8,164 nt of DNA from CBDUBS01 sp965365445 (GTDB lineage Bacteria > Bacteroidota > Rhodothermia > Rhodothermales > DASSAV01). The stretch lies in contig CBDUBS010000167.1 of assembly GCA_965365445.1 (NCBI GenBank), forward strand, positions 1 through 8,164. Direction: 5' to 3'. The notes below the pieces were generated by a model. The model saw only the letters and a program-made list of their open reading frames with translations, was not told where the DNA came from and did not search any database. Position 1 is the first letter of the stretch; each line of letters opens with the position of its first letter. Shown here in pieces: positions 5,300 through 8,164 of this stretch. Made by a program: the position numbers and the translations under genes.

Positions 5300-7069
5300 A
5301 TGCGTCTCTTTTTCCGGATTCTCCTGTTCCTGATCCCCGTTTCCGCTGCGGCGCAGCCCGCAGGGGAAACCTTTCGTCAGTACCACCCGGCCGTTTTTTC
5401 CTTCACCGGCCCCCGGGCCGAGGAGGCCGGAGCGGTCAACCCCTTCCTGGACTACCGTTTCGAGGTTACTTTCCGGCACGAGCCTACCGGAGCGGCGTTC
5501 CGGGCGCCGGGCTACTTCGCCGCCGACGGTCGGGCGGATGAAACGGGCGCCGCTTCCGGCTCCGTCTGGCGGGTCCACTTTACCCCCTCCCTTACCGGCC
5601 GGTGGACGTATACGGTTTCGTTCCGCCGGGGCAAGGACGTAGCCGTCAGGCTCGACCCCTCCGCCGGAAGCCCCATAGCCCCCGACGGCGCCGGCGGTGC
5701 TTTCACGGTAATCGAAACAGATAAATCCGGTACTGACTTTCGGGGTAAGGGGATGCTGCGCTACGTCGGACGCCGCTATCTGCGTTTCGATAACGGCGAG
5801 TACTTCCTGAAGGGGGGCGCCGATAGTCCGGAGACGTTACTGGCCTACACCGATTTCGACGGAACGCGGATAAATCAGGGAAAGCAGACCCTTAAAACCT
5901 ACGCGGACCACGTGCGGGACTGGCGCCCGGGCGATCCTTCCTGGCAGGGCGGCAAGGGCAAGGGCCTCATCGGGGCGCTCAACTACCTGGCTTCCGAAGG
6001 GTTGAATGCTTTTTCTTTTCTCACGCTCAACGTCGGGGGCGACGGCGATAACGTATGGCCCTGGACGTCGCCGGAAACGCCGGATCGGTACGACGTATCG
6101 AAGCTGGCCCAGTGGGAACGTGTGTTCAGCCACGCAGATAGCCTGGGGCTTTTTCTGCACTTCAAGACACAGGAAACCGAAAACGACCGCTTGCTCGATG
6201 ACGGCGACCTCGGCAGGCTACGGAAACTGTATTACCGGGAACTCGTGGCCCGCTTCGGGCATCACCCGGCCCTGAACTGGAACCTGGGTGAGGAAAACAA
6301 CCTGTGGGACGAGCTCGACGACCCGGCCCAGATGCGCATCCGGGCTTACGCGGCCTGGATCGACGCCCTCGACCCCTACGACCACCCGATTGTTCTGCAT
6401 TCTTACCCCGAACAGCAGATCGAAGCTTATGTACCCCTTCTGGGCGAGCGCTCCACGCTGGCCGGCATATCGCTGCAAACCTCATGGGATCGCGTCCACG
6501 AAGATACCTGGCTCTGGGTGCGGGCGTCCGAAGCGGCCGGACGGCCCTGGGTGGTCGCCAACGACGAGCAGAACCCGGCCGGGGTAGGCGTTACCCCCGA
6601 TGGAGAAGGAAACAACCATGCCACCCGGCGCCACCGCACGCTCTGGGGCCACCTCATGGCCGGCGGAGCAGGCGTAGAAACCTACTTCGGGTATCGGTTT
6701 CCGCACAACGACCTCAACGCCGAGGACTTCCGCAGCCGCGATCAATGGTGGGACTACATCCGTCACGCGCTGCATTTCTTCCGTATGTACCTGCCCTTCA
6801 CCGAGATGCGCTCGATGGACGACCTGGCCTCCGGAGACCGGTATGTATTTGCGCGGCCCGGTGAGAAGTATGCCATTTATGTGCCCGACGGCAAGGATAC
6901 GGAGGTGCGGCTCGCCGGTGAGGGCGCTGCCTATTCGGTGGAGTGGTTCAACCCGCGCAGCGGGGGATCGCTTCTGCCCGGCGCGACCGTAACCTCCGCC
7001 CCGGGGCACACCGCCATAGGCCCGCCGCCCGATGGAGAGGACTGGGTAGCGCTGATCCGCCGCCGGTAA
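5300..7069 (+). CDS. Secreted DUF5060-domain glycoside hydrolase with collagen-binding-like C-terminal domain
   Basis: A 589-residue protein with a Sec signal peptide (cleavage near AAAQ, residue 19). Residues about 24-108 match the beta-sandwich DUF5060 domain (VWRVHFTPSLTGRWTY). Residues about 150-500 form a TIM-barrel-like domain, including LRFDNGEYFLKGGADSPE, GLNAFSFLTLN, LGLFLHFKTQE, NWNLGEENN and WVVANDEQN. By analogy with retaining glycosidases, Glu331 or Glu332 (after NWNLG) is the likely acid/base and Glu423 a candidate nucleophile; this is inference. Residues about 508-588 resemble the beta-rich domain Pfam calls 'putative collagen-binding domain of a collagenase' (YAIYVPDG, WFNPRSGG, DWVALIRRR). 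That domain is common at the end of bacterial glycosidases and does not imply collagen binding here. The substrate is unknown; with the sulfatase and oxidoreductase nearby, a decorated polysaccharide is plausible. It has its own promoter at 5245-5273 and is convergent with the oxidoreductase gene. Confidence 0.9.
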   Translation: MRLFFRILLFLIPVSAAAQPAGETFRQYHPAVFSFTGPRAEEAGAVNPFLDYRFEVTFRHEPTGAAFRAPGYFAADGRADETGAASGSVWRVHFTPSLTGRWTYTVSFRRGKDVAVRLDPSAGSPIAPDGAGGAFTVIETDKSGTDFRGKGMLRYVGRRYLRFDNGEYFLKGGADSPETLLAYTDFDGTRINQGKQTLKTYADHVRDWRPGDPSWQGGKGKGLIGALNYLASEGLNAFSFLTLNVGGDGDNVWPWTSPETPDRYDVSKLAQWERVFSHADSLGLFLHFKTQETENDRLLDDGDLGRLRKLYYRELVARFGHHPALNWNLGEENNLWDELDDPAQMRIRAYAAWIDALDPYDHPIVLHSYPEQQIEAYVPLLGERSTLAGISLQTSWDRVHEDTWLWVRASEAAGRPWVVANDEQNPAGVGVTPDGEGNNHATRRHRTLWGHLMAGGAGVETYFGYRFPHNDLNAEDFRSRDQWWDYIRHALHFFRMYLPFTEMRSMDDLASGDRYVFARPGEKYAIYVPDGKDTEVRLAGEGAAYSVEWFNPRSGGSLLPGATVTSAPGHTAIGPPPDGEDWVALIRRR

Positions 7070-7080
7070 ACTCCGCGCCG

Positions 7081-7106
7081 CCGGCCGGGCTTCCCGGCGG
7101 GGTCTT
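7081..7106. terminator. Possible weak terminator between convergent genes
   Basis: CCGGCCGGG (7081-7089) pairs with CCCGGCGG (7093-7100) with one bulged G around a 3-base CTT loop. Only a poor T-rich tail (GGTCTTACG) follows on the plus strand and a similarly weak one on the minus strand. It lies 12 bases after the DUF5060 gene stop in the 81-base gap between two convergent genes, where a terminator is expected. Confidence 0.4.
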
Positions 7107-7150
7107 ACGATTCATGGATTCGGGTTCGGAAAGCGTCTGGTCGGCGCTGT

Positions 7151-8164
7151 TCAGTACTCCCGGTTTACTTTCACGCCCGGTTCCGGAAGCGGATACCGGC
7201 CCCGGGCATCGGCCGTGAGCGGCGCCGGACCCTCCTCCCCGATTTGGTCCAGCCCCGGTGCGAACTCGTGCTCGCACCCGAGCATCTCGTCGTACGTGAC
7301 GATGCGCCCCGTATGGGCCGCCATGCGTCCCATCGACGTAATCAGGCTCGCTTCGACGCCCCTTCGGACTTCGTTATACGGCTCGTCCTTCTGGATGGCC
7401 GCCAGCAGGTCTTCCCACTCCATGCGATAGGGGTTCGGCTCCGGCTGCGGAAACGCCCATACCGGATCGGGCCGGGTGGTATCCTGGCCCGCGAAGATGC
7501 GCACCTTGCCGGGTGTGTGCGAGTTGGAGGATATGATTGCCGAGCCGTTAACGCCGTGTGCGTACGTTGCCATTTCCCGGTAGGCTCCTTCCATCGTGCG
7601 TCCGTACAGGAACAGGCGCGCTCCGTCCTCGAAAACATACTCAACCGAATAGTTGTCGAAGTTCTGGTCCACCGCGTCGCCCCGGTAGTGCCGCCCTCCG
7701 GTGGCCTGCGCCCGCACCGGGAGAGCGCCCTTCATCCAGCAGGCCTCATCGATCTGATGGATGTAGAAGTCGCTGAACAGGCCGCCGCTCGCCCACAGGA
7801 AGCTATGGAAGCGTTCCACCTGGTACATCATCTCGCTGATGCCGGCGGGTTTCGGAGGGGAGAAGGCGTACCCTACCGGCTCGTGCATCCGGTAGGCCCG
7901 CATCGCCACGATGTCGCCGATCTGGCCGTCGTCGATCCGGCGTTTCAGCTCCTGCCGTCCCCGGCAGTGCCGCACCATCAGCCCGACGCCCACTTTGAGG
8001 TTTTTCGCGTTTGCTTTGTCGGCCAGCTCGAGCATGCGCCGTGAGGTGGGGCCGTCCACCGTTACCGGTTTTTCCATAAAGACGTGCAGCCCTTTTTCGA
8101 GGGCGTAGGCGAAATGGATCCACCGGAAGGCGGGCGGGGTGGCCAGAATGACGATATCTCCCGG
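7151..8164 (-). CDS. Gfo/Idh/MocA family oxidoreductase, C-terminal 337 residues
   Basis: The frame is open to the right edge, so the N-terminus with most of the Rossmann NAD(P)-binding fold lies outside the window. The visible part begins in PGDIVILATPPAF (a late Rossmann strand) and continues with LEKGLHVFMEKPV, where the Lys of the family's EKP motif lies at about 8069-8071. It then enters the alpha/beta C-terminal domain with ASGGLFSDFYIHQIDEACW, whose Asp and His (about 7769-7771 and 7757-7759) occupy the conserved D-x3-H catalytic position. These enzymes oxidise or reduce sugars, inositols and related alcohols, or use NAD as a bound cofactor in glycosidase chemistry. The terminal tail after about 7240 is proline- and glycine-rich. 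A secretory or Tat signal, frequent in such homologues in this kind of organism, cannot be judged. A Met at 8077 is internal and is not the start. The exact substrate is unknown. Confidence 0.92.
   Translation of the reverse strand, partial: PGDIVILATPPAFRWIHFAYALEKGLHVFMEKPVTVDGPTSRRMLELADKANAKNLKVGVGLMVRHCRGRQELKRRIDDGQIGDIVAMRAYRMHEPVGYAFSPPKPAGISEMMYQVERFHSFLWASGGLFSDFYIHQIDEACWMKGALPVRAQATGGRHYRGDAVDQNFDNYSVEYVFEDGARLFLYGRTMEGAYREMATYAHGVNGSAIISSNSHTPGKVRIFAGQDTTRPDPVWAFPQPEPNPYRMEWEDLLAAIQKDEPYNEVRRGVEASLITSMGRMAAHTGRIVTYDEMLGCEHEFAPGLDQIGEEGPAPLTADARGRYPLPEPGVKVNREY

Noticed and set aside
7244..8044. Plus-strand open frame of 266 codons
   Set aside because: It is a shadow opposite the Gfo/Idh/MocA gene, whose EKP and catalytic His motifs are clear on the other strand.
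1..8164. CRISPR array, tRNA, rRNA, insertion sequence or phage elements
   Set aside because: Reading both strands showed no regularly spaced direct repeats, no cloverleaf or rRNA segments, and no transposase, integrase or terminal repeats.

Overview
The window is a high-GC bacterial chromosomal stretch with six protein-coding genes, two of them cut by the window edges. The combination of a fused histidine kinase/receiver/AraC regulator, a secreted sulfatase, a DUF5060-type secreted glycoside hydrolase and a Gfo/Idh/MocA oxidoreductase is typical of Bacteroidota and their relatives that break down polysaccharides. The high GC would fit a Rhodothermia-like lineage better than Bacteroides or Flavobacteria. 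This placement is inference from gene content and base composition; no rRNA or marker gene is present.

Layout. (1) 1-472, minus: the N-terminal part of a lipoprotein arylsulfatase with the formylglycine motif CAPTR. (2) 473-899: a gene-free divergent control region containing an AT-rich island (about 33% GC over 601-690) and a bulged inverted repeat. (3) 900-4387, plus: a two-gene operon with a 4-base ATGA overlap, made of a FIST-domain sensor protein and a soluble GAF-like/HisKA/HATPase/receiver/AraC hybrid kinase. It ends in a strong, bidirectional rho-independent terminator. (4) 4480-4938, minus: a small secreted HEAT-like helical repeat protein. (5) 4939-5299: a second divergent gene-free region with two imperfect stem-loops and a good sigma70-type promoter (TTGACG-N17-TATGAT). 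(6) 5300-7069, plus: a secreted DUF5060/TIM-barrel glycoside hydrolase with a C-terminal 'collagen-binding-like' beta domain. (7) 7151-8164, minus and convergent: the C-terminal part of a Gfo/Idh/MocA oxidoreductase.

Working model (inference). The sulfatase, glycoside hydrolase and oxidoreductase could desulfate, cleave and oxidise sugars from a sulfated or otherwise decorated glycan. The FIST protein and hybrid kinase form a cytoplasmic sensor and transcription factor pair. Classical Bacteroidota hybrid two-component regulators sense glycans with a large periplasmic domain. This kinase has no membrane segment and no periplasmic sensor, so its input probably comes from the FIST partner. The arrangement resembles the known pairing of FIST-family NosP (haem/nitric oxide) proteins with histidine kinases, but here the output is an AraC DNA-binding domain on the same polypeptide. 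This pair is the most interesting part of the window.
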